A stretch of DNA of 64,000 bases from Plasmodium brasilianum. Lineage: Eukaryota; Apicomplexa; Aconoidasida; Haemosporida; Plasmodiidae. Of this stretch, positions 9,710 to 20,768 are shown piece by piece. The first letter of the stretch is position 1, and each line of letters starts with the position of its first letter. The position numbers were made by a program, and so were the translations under genes. The stretch is from the NCBI RefSeq assembly GCF_023973825.1, contig NC_090125.1, forward strand, positions 3,073,412 through 3,137,411. The letters are read 5' to 3'. Below the pieces are notes generated by a model. That model was not told the origin of the DNA, made no database searches, and was given only the letters and a program-made list of their open reading frames with translations.

Positions 9710-10249
9710 TTAAATCGTTTTTCTATTCTTTCTAATTTTTTTTCTTTTGTTGACATAAAAACTCCAATACATACCCGCGTTCCTTTTTTTAATACCAATT
9801 TTTCCTATAATATTATAATACTGCTTCTTCCTAATAGTTTTTAACCAGCTAAATAACAAAATTTTTTTACTTTTATTGTTTACCGAATTGGTAGCGATAT
9901 TTCCATTATGTGTTACAGCACTGTTACATGTGCTCCAATTAGCAGGGCTAATTATTCTGTACCTGTAAATTTTGCTGCTGTTCCCATTTTCCATATTACT
10001 CCTACTTCTTATGTTGCAGTTTGTAGCCTTTTTATTATAAATTGTGCAATTATTGAAGGCTAAAAAACATGTTTCATTATTAAACGAGTTATTTACATTT
10101 TCGTATATAGTATTTATAGCATTTTTAAAACCCAAAATTCTATTAATGTCCAAACTAATATTCGGTAATCGTAGAGATGAAAATTTACCCTTACTATGAT
10201 TCTTATAAATTTTCCCAATTAATGGAAATGTGTTTATTTTTTTAAACAT
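9710..10249 (-). CDS. Conserved-looking basic protein, 179 residues, unknown
   Basis: Single exon with ATG at 10249 and stop at 9710. The N-terminus (MFKKINTFPLIGKIYKN) is basic and moderately amphipathic, as in mitochondrial leaders. The middle is Asn-rich and the C-terminus is strongly basic (GIKKRNAGMYWSFYVNKRKK to the end). The composition and lack of simple repeats make it a credible gene in this background. The basic tail is what one would expect of an organellar ribosomal or RNA-binding protein, but no family signature is recognisable. It is transcribed convergently with the hydroxylase-fold gene and divergently from aldolase, 2.1 kb away. Confidence 0.6.
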   Translation of the reverse strand: MFKKINTFPLIGKIYKNHSKGKFSSLRLPNISLDINRILGFKNAINTIYENVNNSFNNETCFLAFNNCTIYNKKATNCNIRSRSNMENGNSSKIYRYRIISPANWSTCNSAVTHNGNIATNSVNNKSKKILLFSWLKTIRKKQYYNIIGKIGIKKRNAGMYWSFYVNKRKKIRKNRKTI

Positions 10250-12391
10250 TTTATATTGCGAAATGATTGCAATTAGGAAGAAGCTCTTTCATGCTATGGT
10301 GAACAAGCGGGAAATATATACATACATATAAGCATACATATATGAATACATATATATACATACATTTGCAAACACGCATATATCTACATATATATATATA
10401 ATGTTATGGAGGGGGGAAATTGGAATGTTCATATATCCTATTTTTAAAAGACGGAAAAATAGTTTTTTGTATTAAAATTAAAAGGGTCACTTTAACATCA
10501 TTAGTAATAATAATAATGATTTATCAAATCTGTTTATTATAACGATAAATGTTATCAGGCGTAACTACTATTTAAAGAAAGGGATGGTTTTATATTATTT
10601 ATGCTAGTACTTTATGAAATTTATTAATTCACGAAAAAAAAAAAAAAATTAGTAAATTTAAAATTGTGCAAAATTAAGCAAACCTCAGCAAAGTTGCCAA
10701 AATTAAAAAAAAACAAAAGTAAAAATAAAATAAGATAAAGCAAAATAAATAAGATATAACATGTAAAACAAAATAAATAAAACATGACACAAAACAGCTT
10801 TATGAAAATTTATTTTAAGCATTTTTTAGTATATTTTTTTTTTACATATATTTGATTGGCATATAAATAATCCCCAAAATAAAATGAAGATCGTATTATA
10901 AAATTTTAAACGCTTTTTGTATAACTCGTGCGAACAATGTGAAAAAAGGATAATGAATCGAAAACTGATTCCAGTTATATAACTCTACGTATGCTTATTT
11001 GCATTTTATTTATTTAAATTGCACAATGTATATACTTATTTGGAATGAGACAAAATGCAGCTTGCCCCAACACTCTTACTGCTCAAAATGCAAATGTATG
11101 GGTGACGTGCTATTCTATAAATGTGTATGTGTACATATATATGTGCATATACTCAATGAACAAAAATGAAACAGAAAATCCCCAAAAATTGCTTAGAGGA
11201 ATATATATTTTTTGAAAATTGCGTCTTCTTACGTGCATCTATTATTTTCAAAATACAGAAATGTTTAAAACAAACGAAGAAAGCATATCAAAAAGGATGA
11301 ATATAAGTCGGTAACTGTGTAATTTGAACACTTCCTTGTAAATGATAAATTATAAGAATTTTTTTCTTTTTAAAATATTAAATTATAACTATTGAAGTTT
11401 ACTAGTTTTAGGAACACTAAAGGAAAATTTCCATATATATATATATATATCTATATATATTTACAATGCATGTGCATCTAAGAATGTCATAATATAGTTA
11501 TTTTTTCATGTATATAAAAATATATATATATATATATATTATACTGAATTTCACGTAAAAGAAAATACCTTGCATTTTTTCTCTTTTTCTTAGTCGTAAA
11601 ATTGTCGAACATTTTTTTTTTCTCTTTTTTGGTAGCAAAATTTATAAAATTTTCCTATTTTTTTTTCTTTAATCTTTATTCCTGTAATGAATTATTTGTT
11701 GTGCATCCAATTTTTTCAGTTTAACCAACGAAATGTAGAAAAAACAACAAAAAATTTTAACAAAATTTACGAAATTTTTACGTTCCTACCAACGTGTTTT
11801 GCTTTGCAGCATTTAAAAAAAAAAAAATAAAAAAAAAAAAATAGCCATTTGAAAAAAAGCGGAAATTTTTTTTTTTTTTTATTATTTTCACTTTGAATAT
11901 TCGCAATTGATTTTTAATTTTGTTTCAAATTTAAATTCATATGTAATTTTTTCATACACACATTTAAATTAAAAAAAAAGAAAATATATTTTTATATAAT
12001 TTTTTTCTAAATTAAAACATACTCCATTTTTTTTCTTTTAAAAATATATTAAAATAACTATATAATAATAAATATCACAATTACATATTATTAGCAAATT
12101 TTCTACAAATTTTTTTTTACATGTAAATGAGAAATATATTTATTTGAATCGTCCATGGTATTACACATTAAATAAAACAATTAACATAAATATAACAAAA
12201 GAAATAATATTTACAGAAATATACATCCATAAAACGCACACACGTTATTAACTTAATAATTTAAAAAAATTGGAAGAAAAAAAAAGTTCTCCACTACAGA
12301 GAAAGGAAAAAAATATTTCTTCGGTTACAAATTGTTATACCAATTTACAAATAAAAAATTTACTCTGCAGTACTAACCCTCCATATTAAAA
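10250..12391. other. Long intergenic region upstream of aldolase
   Basis: About 2.1 kb of AT-rich DNA shared by two divergent genes (basic orphan on minus, aldolase on plus). It contains many poly(A), poly(T) and (TA)n tracts, for example around 11430, 11520, 11820 and 11870, typical of Plasmodium promoters and 5' UTRs. I see no coding stretch. Confidence 0.6.
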
Positions 12392-14604
12392 ATGGTAATA
12401 AAATAAAGAGTTTTCGTACGTTTAAAAATATGAATAAAAAGTCGTTTTGTAATTCGTGAACGTTTGTTGATTTTTATGTTAGTGTGCTGTATTACATGAC
12501 GCTGCATTTTTTCTTCTATAGTCATTTATTGAAATGCGCTCCTGATAAAAAAATATAAAAACATGTATATGCATATATATATATATATTATAGACATTTA
12601 AATGGATACGTTTACGTGAACATCTTAAAAGAAATGCATTTACGCGCTTTTTTCGTAAACATTTTTTACCATTTTTATTGAAGCTGATGTAATTATTCGC
12701 TTAGTATTACTTCTTAAAATGTTTAAAAAAAAAAATTAACAATTCTATATTACTCTAAAATTGTGCATAGAAATGATGACGCAGTAAAAACACCACCTTT
12801 CTACCAATTCCGAATCGACATTTAATTTATGCATTAAATATATATATGTACATGCTTGCAAATTTTTTACATATATACACATATATACATATATATAAAT
12901 ATTATCTTTTCGTGAGCTTTAAAAAATATACGTTTTTATTTTTATATTCATTTTTACTTTTATTTCCGTCAAATTGTATAATTTACATATATATATAAAT
13001 TTATCTTATATGAGTAAAAAACATATAACTTAAGTAACTGATTATAGTAAATTATTTTATGATAGCAAAAAAGTATAATAACATTTGATTAGTTTACAAT
13101 GGTACTGAAAAATTTAAATCTTTGAGTTAAATTTTTATATTTTTTCAAATCAGTATGTATTTTACATTTGTAACCTCATTTTAAGCTTTACATTGTAAAT
13201 ACATTTTCGTATTCTGCTCGGGCAATTATTCATTGCAAACGTTACATATATGTGTATCTACGTATATATATATATATATATATATACATATGTAACTGTA
13301 TATATGTGCGCATACATGTTCATATACGTATTTGCATATTTTCGTGTTTGTATATATTTATATATATGTATATATACATATATCGCAAAAGAACTATCTA
13401 TGGATGGTTAAACTTTTAATTACATATAATATATAATCTCTGCATGTACTTTAAATATGCTTACTTAAAACATAATTTTTTGACTTTCTATGTTCAGGCA
13501 TCAAGCGCAGACTATAAGAATGCACCTCTTAATCTACCAATAGATGTTGCTAAAGAATTAACAACAACAGCAAAGAAACTTGTTGAAGCAGGAAAGGGAA
13601 TTTTAGCAGCTGATGAATCTACCCAAACAATTAAGAAGCGATTTGATAACATACAAATAGAAAACACTGTTGAAAATAGAGCTAGCTATAGAGACTTATT
13701 ATTCGGTGCCAAGGGATTAGGTAAATTTATATCAGGTGCGATTTTGTTTGAAGAAACCTTATTTCAAAAAAATGAAGCGGGAGTTCCATTAGTAAATTTA
13801 TTACATAATGAAGGAATAATACCAGGAATAAAAGTTGATAAAGGTTTAGTATCCATTCCATGTACAGATGATGAAAAATCAACACAAGGATTAGATGGGT
13901 TAGCAGATAGATGTAAAGAATATTATAAAGGTGGAGCAAGGTTTGCTAAATGGAGAGCTGTTTTAGTAATTGACACTGCAAAAGGAAAGCCTACTGATTT
14001 ATCTATTAAGGAAACGGCATGGGGGTTAGCTAGATATGCATCTATATGCCAACAAAATAGACTTGTACCCATAGTTGAACCTGAGATATTAGCTGATGGT
14101 CCACATTCAATAGAAGTATGTGCAACTGTAACACAAAAAGTTTTAGCATGTGTTTTTAAGGCGTTAAATGAACAAGGTGTATTATTAGAAGGAGCATTAT
14201 TAAAACCAAATATGGTAACAGCAGGATATGATTGTACTGAAAAAACGAATACAAAAGATATTGGCTTTTTTACAGTACAATCATTAAGGAGGACAGTACC
14301 ACCAGCATTACCAGGAGTTGTATTTTTATCTGGAGGACAATCAGAAGAAGAAGCATCTGTTAATTTAAATTCCATTAATGCTTTAGGACCTCACCCATGG
14401 GCTTTAACCTTTTCCTATGGTAGAGCATTACAAGCCTCGGTTTTAAATGCATGGAAAGGAAAAAAAGAAAATGTTGCAAAAGCAAGGGAAGTTCTATTAA
14501 AAAGGGCTGAAGCTAACTCCTTGGCTACATATGGAAAATACAAAGGAGGTGCAGGTGATGCCAGTGCTGGTGCGTCACTTTACGAAAAGAAATATGTCTA
14601 CTAA
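12392..14604 (+). CDS. FBPA: Fructose-1,6-bisphosphate aldolase (class I)
   Basis: Glycolytic class I aldolase, which cleaves fructose-1,6-bisphosphate to DHAP and glyceraldehyde-3-phosphate. In Toxoplasma and Plasmodium it has also been discussed as an adhesin-actin bridge. Exon 2 runs 13498..14604 after a TGTTCAG acceptor and begins ASSADYKNAPLNLP. It includes KGILAADES, the Schiff-base Lys in ALLKPNM (residue 237), GGQSEEEA, and the conserved C-terminal Tyr (EKKYVY). The known P. falciparum gene has its only intron directly after the start ATG. Here the best match is ATG at 12392-12394 directly followed by a GTAATA donor, giving an intron of 1,103 bases and a protein of 369 residues, the length I recall for P. 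falciparum. An alternative ATG|GTACTG at 13099 would give a 396-base intron. Exon 2 is certain; the exon 1 position is moderately supported. Confidence 0.95.
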
Positions 14605-16140
14605 TATGCAGACTTTTTAAAGCGGTGCTAATATTGCTAACGTATTTGTAAATTAACAAAAGAGAGAAGAAAATTGAAAAAAAGAAAAAAAAAAACAATT
14701 GAACGAATGAATTAATGAATGAATAAATGACAGGAAAGTAAATACGTAGCAATATGATAAAATGTGATAATTTGAAATGTAACATAATGACGTAATAGGC
14801 AAATATTTTCTCTTATATTTGTACCACAGAATGTATATATATATTATTACATATGCAACAAACGTCCACACCGTCTTCATCCTCATCCTCATATGTATAT
14901 ATATACGTACTTAAGTATTGATCTTACGTACGTGCTCATTATTCGAGAATTCTGTGTATTTTTATATATGTCCCCTTTTAATAATTAAAGCGTGTTATTA
15001 AAATGCATTTAATCTTTTTATAGTTAGAGAATATATTTGGACTAGTACCAAACAAAGGTATATACATGTGCATATATTTTATTCTATATCGAGTGTTCTT
15101 TTTACAAACCTGTAAAACTATGCTGTAAATCCTTCTAAATATTAATTAAAAAGGAAGTTTAAAAAAAAAAAAAAAAAAAAAAGTAGTATAATATAATGAT
15201 GATTTACATATATATTCTTATATAATTTTTTATATAATTCATGTCGCCCTGTTTTTAAGTACAACTGCAAATTTTAAGTTAATTTAATTTTATAATTTTT
15301 TAATTTGATGAAATATTATTGTAATATACATATTTTGGTCAACCTAATTTCGCATTCTTCTACAAAAAAATTTATTTTGAAATTTATGGAAAAGTAAAAG
15401 TTACAAAAAAAAAAAAAAAAAAAGAAAAGGAAAATTAAAATTAAAACAGCTTGTTCTGTATAATAAACATTTAAGATTTTTTGCACGCGTGGTTATATTT
15501 TCCGTGCACACGTATATACATACATATGTTGCAATTTTCACAAGCAACTATGCAATTTACACAATTCATCCTTTTAATTTATCCTAATGTATGCGTTAAC
15601 AAAATATATTTTTAATGATTATAACAAATATATGTATATAACTGTAGCACAACAAAAAAAGGAAAAAGGTATATGATTAAAAACAGTCATAGGAGTGAGC
15701 TCATTTGAGGGCTATTATTTTTTTTTTTTTTTGAAGGAATTCTTAGATTGTGGTAAAAAATAATAGCATTCACTATTTCTATCTTTTAAATGAAAATAAC
15801 GTAACTGTAAAGTGTAAATTTTAAAATGTAAAATATTATATAGTATTAAAAAACATGTATAGAGTACGAAATGTATGATGTACGAAATGTATGATGTACG
15901 AAATGTATGATGTACGAAATGTATGCTGTACGAAATGTATGCTGTACGAAATGTATGCTGTACGAAATGTATGCTGTACGAAATGTATGCTGTACGAAAT
16001 GTATGCTGTACGAAATGTATGCTGTACGAAATGTATGCTGTACGAAATGTATGCTGTACGAAATGTATGCTGTGCGAAATGTCTGTAAAAGGATGTTAAA
16101 AAAATATCACATATAAATAATTTACAAATTTGAATATATA
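14605..16140. other. Aldolase 3' region and spacer
   Basis: Non-coding AT-rich sequence with poly(A) tracts near 15160 and 15400 and a 16-bp minisatellite at its right end (annotated separately). I see no supported gene. Confidence 0.5.
15864..16085. repeat. 16-bp minisatellite, about 13-14 copies
   Basis: The unit GTACGAAATGTATGCT (first copies end in GAT instead of GCT) repeats with an exact 16-base period. The array is nearly perfect, with one TGTGCG variant at the end. The GAT-type copies lie on the left and the GCT-type on the right, which fits directional expansion. Since 16 is not a multiple of three, every frame is visited and the apparent ORFs here are artefacts. Confidence 0.95.
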
Positions 16141-16183
16141 TAATTAAAAAATGTTACCTTAAGATACAGCCAAACCAGCTAGG

Positions 16184-16602
16184 AATAAGGACCCTCTGGT
16201 ATTCTCTAAAAACTAGTTTGCTGAAAATGTGTAATAGGTTATGCACATATTACAAAGATGAAAAGAAGTAAAAATGAACAAAAAAAAAAGAAAAGAATGT
16301 ACACACAAAAATCTAATGAAATCCAATAAAACTGTTCTAACTTAAACGATGAAGCTATAAAGCCTGAGAGCATTGACGATACTATGGTATTTTCTATGTT
16401 TTTATTTAACTGCCAACATGATAAGGTGCAAAAACCTGAGGAAAAAAAAAAAAATAATAAAATAGATGAAGAGTTATTTTTAACTACATATTATTTCCTT
16501 AAATGCGAGCATGTTCTACAAGAGAACGAAAAAAATCTTACAAACTGCTACACATTATTATTTAAGTACTTTCCAACAAAAGCTGCTTATAAGCATATGT
16601 AG
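16184..16602 (+). CDS. Possible small two-exon gene, unknown
   Basis: The firmest part is the ORF ending at 16602. From about 16373 it reads IDDTMVFSMFLFNC, a Lys/Glu-rich spacer, then ELFLTTYYFLKCEHVLQEN and TKAAYKHM. About 100 bases upstream, 16184-16267 is open in a protein-like frame (LGIRTLWYSLKTSLLKMC, then YYKDEK) and follows a TTACCTTAAG acceptor. Joining donor AA|GTAAAA (about 16269) to acceptor GAGAG|C (about 16370) is in phase and gives YYKDEKNIDDTM, but the intron lacks a pyrimidine tract and no initiating ATG for the first exon was found. The minisatellite lies just upstream. Unrecognised; could be a fragment or a misread. Confidence 0.3.
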
Positions 16603-16643
16603 GTGCACGCATACATAAATATATATATACACTGTACACAAAT

Positions 16644-17120
16644 TTATGCCCATTTGGAAATACAAAATTTACATATTCCATGGGGTTGTATATTTTTTTT
16701 AAGAAATATAGTACATGTCCAGAAGGATAGTCTAAAGGCGACGAAGTTCGATACTTGTATATTTTTTTTCAAGTTTAATAGCTTAGAGAATTGGAGAAAC
16801 TTTAAAATATTTTGATAATTCTGATTATAACTATTGACGTATAAGAACATCTTATTTAAACTTGTTTTTTTATGATTATATAAAATATTTTTCATTAAAA
16901 AAAATGAGTTCTTACAATTGTTATTATTCGTTTTTGAAGAGACATTTGTTTTTATATAATGAAATATGATATTATCATTTTTATGTAAATAAAACTTTTT
17001 ATTTATTTCATGTCGAAAAACGTAACCAATTATAAAACCATTTAGGTACATACGGAGGGTATAAATTGATACAATATTCTTACATTTTATATTATTATCT
17101 GCACTCATAATATCATTCAT
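16644..17120 (-). CDS. Hypothetical protein, 158 residues
   Basis: ATG at 17120, stop at 16644, one exon. The sequence is not repetitive and mixes basic and aromatic residues (TLRMYLNGFIIGYVF, KFYLHKNDNIIFHYI, LKFLQFSKLLNLKKN, and a Cys-containing end HGICKFCISKWA). The two C-terminal cysteines in GICKFC are the only motif-like element. No family is recognised. It ends 41 bases from the stop of the plus-strand candidate at 16602, an unusually tight convergent arrangement, so one of the two may be misassigned. Length and composition make this the stronger of the pair. Confidence 0.5.
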   Translation of the reverse strand: MNDIMSADNNIKCKNIVSIYTLRMYLNGFIIGYVFRHEINKKFYLHKNDNIIFHYIKTNVSSKTNNNNCKNSFFLMKNILYNHKKTSLNKMFLYVNSYNQNYQNILKFLQFSKLLNLKKNIQVSNFVAFRLSFWTCTIFLKKNIQPHGICKFCISKWA

Positions 17121-17639
17121 TTTTATTTTTGTTTATTTTTATTCTATATGGAAAGTCATAAAATCAACATAAAGATAGGAAGTTGATTTTATACGTTAGC
17201 TTTTTAGTCCCATTAGGGATAACATATGAGAACTGTGAAAAAACTGAATAAAAAATGCGAAGAAAAATAGTCAAATGTACAAGCATATATATATTATATG
17301 TATATATGTATATGTAAATGGCTCAAGTTTTACAAGAATTAAGCTTACACCTTCACACTTTCACAAGTTCAAGCTTTTATTTATATATGTATGAATATGA
17401 ACGCAATTATATATATATGTATATATATATACGATATCGACATGCTGAAAATAACTAAATAATTTTTTTTTTATTTTTATTTTATATTTTGCTCCATATC
17501 ATTTTGACATTATTGAGGTGTTTTATATTGTGGAAAAAAAAAAAAAAAAAAGGCATATATTTGTTTAACATATTTAGCACTTTTTACCCTTTTATTTTAA
17601 CGACATACTTTTTTTTTCTTTTTTTTTTTTACATTATTT

Positions 17640-18210
17640 CTACATAATGATCTTTTTAATATTTTCAATTTTCGTTTCCAAATTTTTGATACAACACAAA
17701 TTTTTATTTCTATCAGCCATTAAAATATCTGATTGATTTTTGATATCTTCATTTTTTTCATTTATTATATTAATTTTTTTAAGGATATTATTTTTGATGT
17801 TTTCAAGATGATTGTATGACTTTTTTTTTTCGCTATTTAAAAATTCAGTAATTATCACTTTCTTTTCGTTGAATAATTTATCATAGAAAGAATCTTTTAA
17901 ATCGTTATTATTCGAGGGGTTTTCAATAGTCTCAAAAGACATCTTATATAAAATTTTTTCAAGTTCATCTATCTGTGTATATTTTTTTGGCAAAAAAAAA
18001 AAGAAATAAGAATTAAATGAAATATTATACTTTAAGATGTACACGTGTAATATAAACTTATTTTAGTTATAAAAGATAGTTATATTTTGATTTATTCATA
18101 GGAAAAAAAAAGGAGAAACTCAATGATTGGAAGAATTTTTGCAATTTTTTTTTTTTTAAAGTATATACTTTCGTTTTTAAGCCAACTGGTTCCGAATTTT
18201 TGTCCATCAT
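17640..18210 (-). CDS. Small coiled-coil protein, two exons
   Basis: Exon 1 (18169..18210) encodes MMDKNSEPVGLKTK and ends at a GTATAT donor. Exon 2 (17640..17972) follows a TATACACAG acceptor, in phase 0. The predicted protein is 124 residues. After IDELEKILYKMSFETI there is a polar Asn-rich loop. From about residue 50 to the end the sequence is a heptad-like coiled coil (HLENIKNNILKKINIINEK, then CCIKNLETKIENIKK). No catalytic motif is present. Short coiled-coil proteins of this size occur as kinetochore, SNARE-accessory or centrosomal subunits, but nothing here decides among these. The splice join is convincing because both sites are canonical and the phase matches. Confidence 0.65.
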
Positions 18211-18411
18211 TTTCTTAAAAATATTTGTAAAAGGGTAAAAAGAAAATTACTGAAGCTACTTGTAAAGGATAATTTGGTGCAATTCTGCGGATTTGTCAGT
18301 GTTAATAGTGTTATAAAAATAGCGCTTATGTGTGTACTTATATATGCATATACACATGCGTTAGTAATATTGTTATTTTGTCCTTCTCCCCATACCCTCA
18401 ATCTTTTACAG

Positions 18412-18838
18412 TTTTACGTTGGCATACGTGAATTTGTAATTGTATATGATGTTAACAAAATAGCGGATAAAGAAATGCTACACAGATAGATAGGTATACA
18501 TACACAATTATTTTTATTTTATATTTTTTTTTAAAAAAAAAAAAAGAGTATTTATAATAATGTCTAATTTTGTATAAATTTGTGCAATCGGGTATAATTT
18601 TTTTTTTTTTTTTTTTTTTTTTCTTGAGCAAAAGAACACTAGAGATTTTAGACATTAATTTCTTTCATTTTGAAGTTTTATACAGTCACATACAAAAAGT
18701 GTAAAAAAATTCTTTCTTTATATTTCTTTGTAGGCATTTAATGGAAGCATAATATTACACTCACATCTAATTTCTGAAAAAGTGATGAAAAGAAAAATCA
18801 AAGTTTCTTCAGTAGATGGAAGATCATGTATTTCATAA
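18412..18838 (+). CDS. Possible exons of a small plus-strand gene (unresolved)
   Basis: Two plus-strand stretches follow very good acceptors. 18412..18489 comes after a long pyrimidine tract ending CTTTTACAG and reads YVGIREFVIVYDVNKIADKE. 18734..18838 comes after TTCTTTGTAG and reads AFNGSIILHSHLISEKVMKR before a stop at 18836. A third coding-like piece lies at 18630-18675 (KRTLEILDINFFHFE). An upstream piece at 18243-18330 (KLLKLLVKDNLVQFCGF) might belong. I could not make every junction agree in phase: the second piece hits a stop at 18487 before a usable donor. The last part faintly recalls longin-fold adaptor small subunits (AP sigma or zeta-COP), which is a weak impression only. The minus strand is also open in places. 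Confidence 0.25.
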
Positions 18839-19552
18839 ATGAGATCATATCAATGCATAAAAATAGAAAAAAAATCTACACGTTATGAATATTGCAAACA
18901 TTGCTCATACTGCGAACGTAGTATATGTATAAAACATACGTATTTCCTCTTGTATAATGATAAATTTAAAATAAACTCTTTGCATACTTTGTTTTGGTTT
19001 TGGTAAGCTTATGTTAAATATATGAATGTTCACAAAATCGTTCCATCAGACCAATGCTAAGAGCATAATGGCTAAGAGAATTTAAACTTAATAAAATATG
19101 CTCTTAAAACTTTTTATTTTTTTAAAATGTGTTAAAGTATTATTAACAATAAATTTACTTAGCCATAATTAGTGCTTCAAAATTGATTTATATATATATA
19201 TATATATATGTAATTATACACACATATATGTATATACATATACATATGTATACTTGTGCATGGATATATGTATATGCACATATATCCATGCATAACCTTT
19301 TGTATGTGCATCTTCATACATTTCTACCATTGTGTAAACTTATTTTTAAAATAACATGCGTTATTAGATATAACAGATGTAAAGGAAAAATAAGTAACTT
19401 TGAAAAAGTATACCATATGTATGTATATATATTATATATATATATTTATCTGCATATATACATGAAGTATCTATATTATTTGATTTATTTTTCCCTTTTT
19501 AAATTCATATTGAAAGAAATATTTAATTTGCATAAATTCCACTATTCCAGCA

Positions 19553-19830
19553 TTGCGTCATTACATTATTGCGTCATTAAATTATTGCGTTATTACATTA
19601 TTGCGTTATTACATTATTGCGTTATTACATTATTGCGTTATTACATTATTATGTTATTACATTATTGCGTTATTACATTATTGCGTTATTACATTATTAT
19701 GTTATTACATTATTGCGTTATTACATTATTGCGTTATTACATTATTGCGTTATTACTTTATTACGTTGTTGCATTATTGCATTATTACTTTATTACGTTG
19801 TTGCATTATTGCATTATTACTTTTTTGCAT
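19553..19830. repeat. 16-bp minisatellite upstream of eIK1
   Basis: The unit ATTGCGTTATTACATT repeats about 17 times with an exact 16-base period and small variants (ATTATGTTATTACATT, TTACGTTG). It starts with GCGTCATTA forms and decays into a T-rich tract at 19840. All three plus frames are open through it, giving artefactual repetitive hydrophobic ORFs. Confidence 0.9.
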
Positions 19831-19839
19831 TGTCGCATT

Positions 19840-20768
19840 TTTCTTTTTTTTTCCTTTTTTTTCCTTTTTTTTGTTTTATTTTTGGTGCGTACTTCTTCAC
19901 AGTTGACAATAAAATTATTACACAAAATCAACTAAAAATATAATGGGTAAATGAGCTAAAAAGTATATTTTTTTTTATAATTTTTTTAAGTTATGACTTT
20001 ATAGAATTTAGTAGAGGTGTAAAATGTTACGAAAATTTTAATAATTGTTTGTGAAAAAATATAATTAATTTATTTTTTTTTTTTATTTTTTTTTTTTTTT
20101 TGACAATCACTATTTGTTTCTTAGATTCACACAAACCGTTTTTTTCATCTAGAATAAAAAAAATAGATGAAAAAAAAAAAAGAATTTAAAAGATTATCAA
20201 ATTCGAAAGTGAAATATTATAGGGAAATTAAAAAGAAAAAAAAAAGGGGGAAAACGGGAAAAGGGAAAATAGGAAAAATAGCAAATGGAACAATAACAAA
20301 TGATAAAATAACGAAAGATAAAATAACACAAAGAAAAATAACACTAAGAAAAATAACAAAAAGATAAAAAAACAAAACAAAACAAAACAGTATTATAATA
20401 GAAGCGTAGTAAAATCAAAAATAAACGAGATATATAACAACAGAAAGGTGTAAGAAGAAAGCATAAGAACCAATATTATAGAGAAATTCACTTTTAAAAG
20501 AAGAAAAGCAAATTATAATAAAATAAAATTTTAAAATGTGCTAGAAATGTTGAAAAGATGACATTCCAAAAAAAGGGCGTATAAAAATAGGGCAAGTATA
20601 AAAAAAGGGTGGATCTTCAATTAAACAAAATATAATTCAAGATTAAGAATAAGAAAAAAAGGTTGAAATATTATTGTAGTATGCAATCGCATATATATAT
20701 GTGTGAACACACATTTGTATATATATAGTAAAAGAGTTGCACACAAAAAGTGTAAAAAGAGAAGAAAT
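19840..20768. promoter_or_regulatory. Probable promoter and purine-rich 5' leader of eIK1
   Basis: After poly(T) tracts (19842-19870, 20070-20100), the plus strand becomes strongly purine-rich from about 20155 to 20640, with A/G runs and an internal near-repeat AAAATAACA. Purine-rich leaders are typical transcribed 5' UTRs in this genus. Several short upstream ATGs precede the eIK1 start, for example at 20167, 20536 and 20703 (the last in frame). Regulation through upstream ORFs is possible, since GCN2-pathway genes in other eukaryotes use them, but that is inference. Confidence 0.35.

Noticed and set aside
13444..13497. Start of aldolase at the in-frame ATG at 13444
   Set aside because: Adds 18 residues foreign to aldolases; a good acceptor directly precedes Ala2 of the expected protein.
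15891..16116. Repetitive MYEMYAVRNVCC-type ORFs
   Set aside because: The 16-bp array visits all frames; this is no protein signal.
16735..16765. GTTCGATAC-like T-loop resembling a tRNA arm
   Set aside because: No matching acceptor, D or anticodon arms nearby; it lies in the 16644-17120 ORF.
19183..19943. Hydrophobic ORFs in three plus frames
   Set aside because: Product of the 16-bp minisatellite and flanking T-rich DNA; the same peptide-like pattern appears in each frame.
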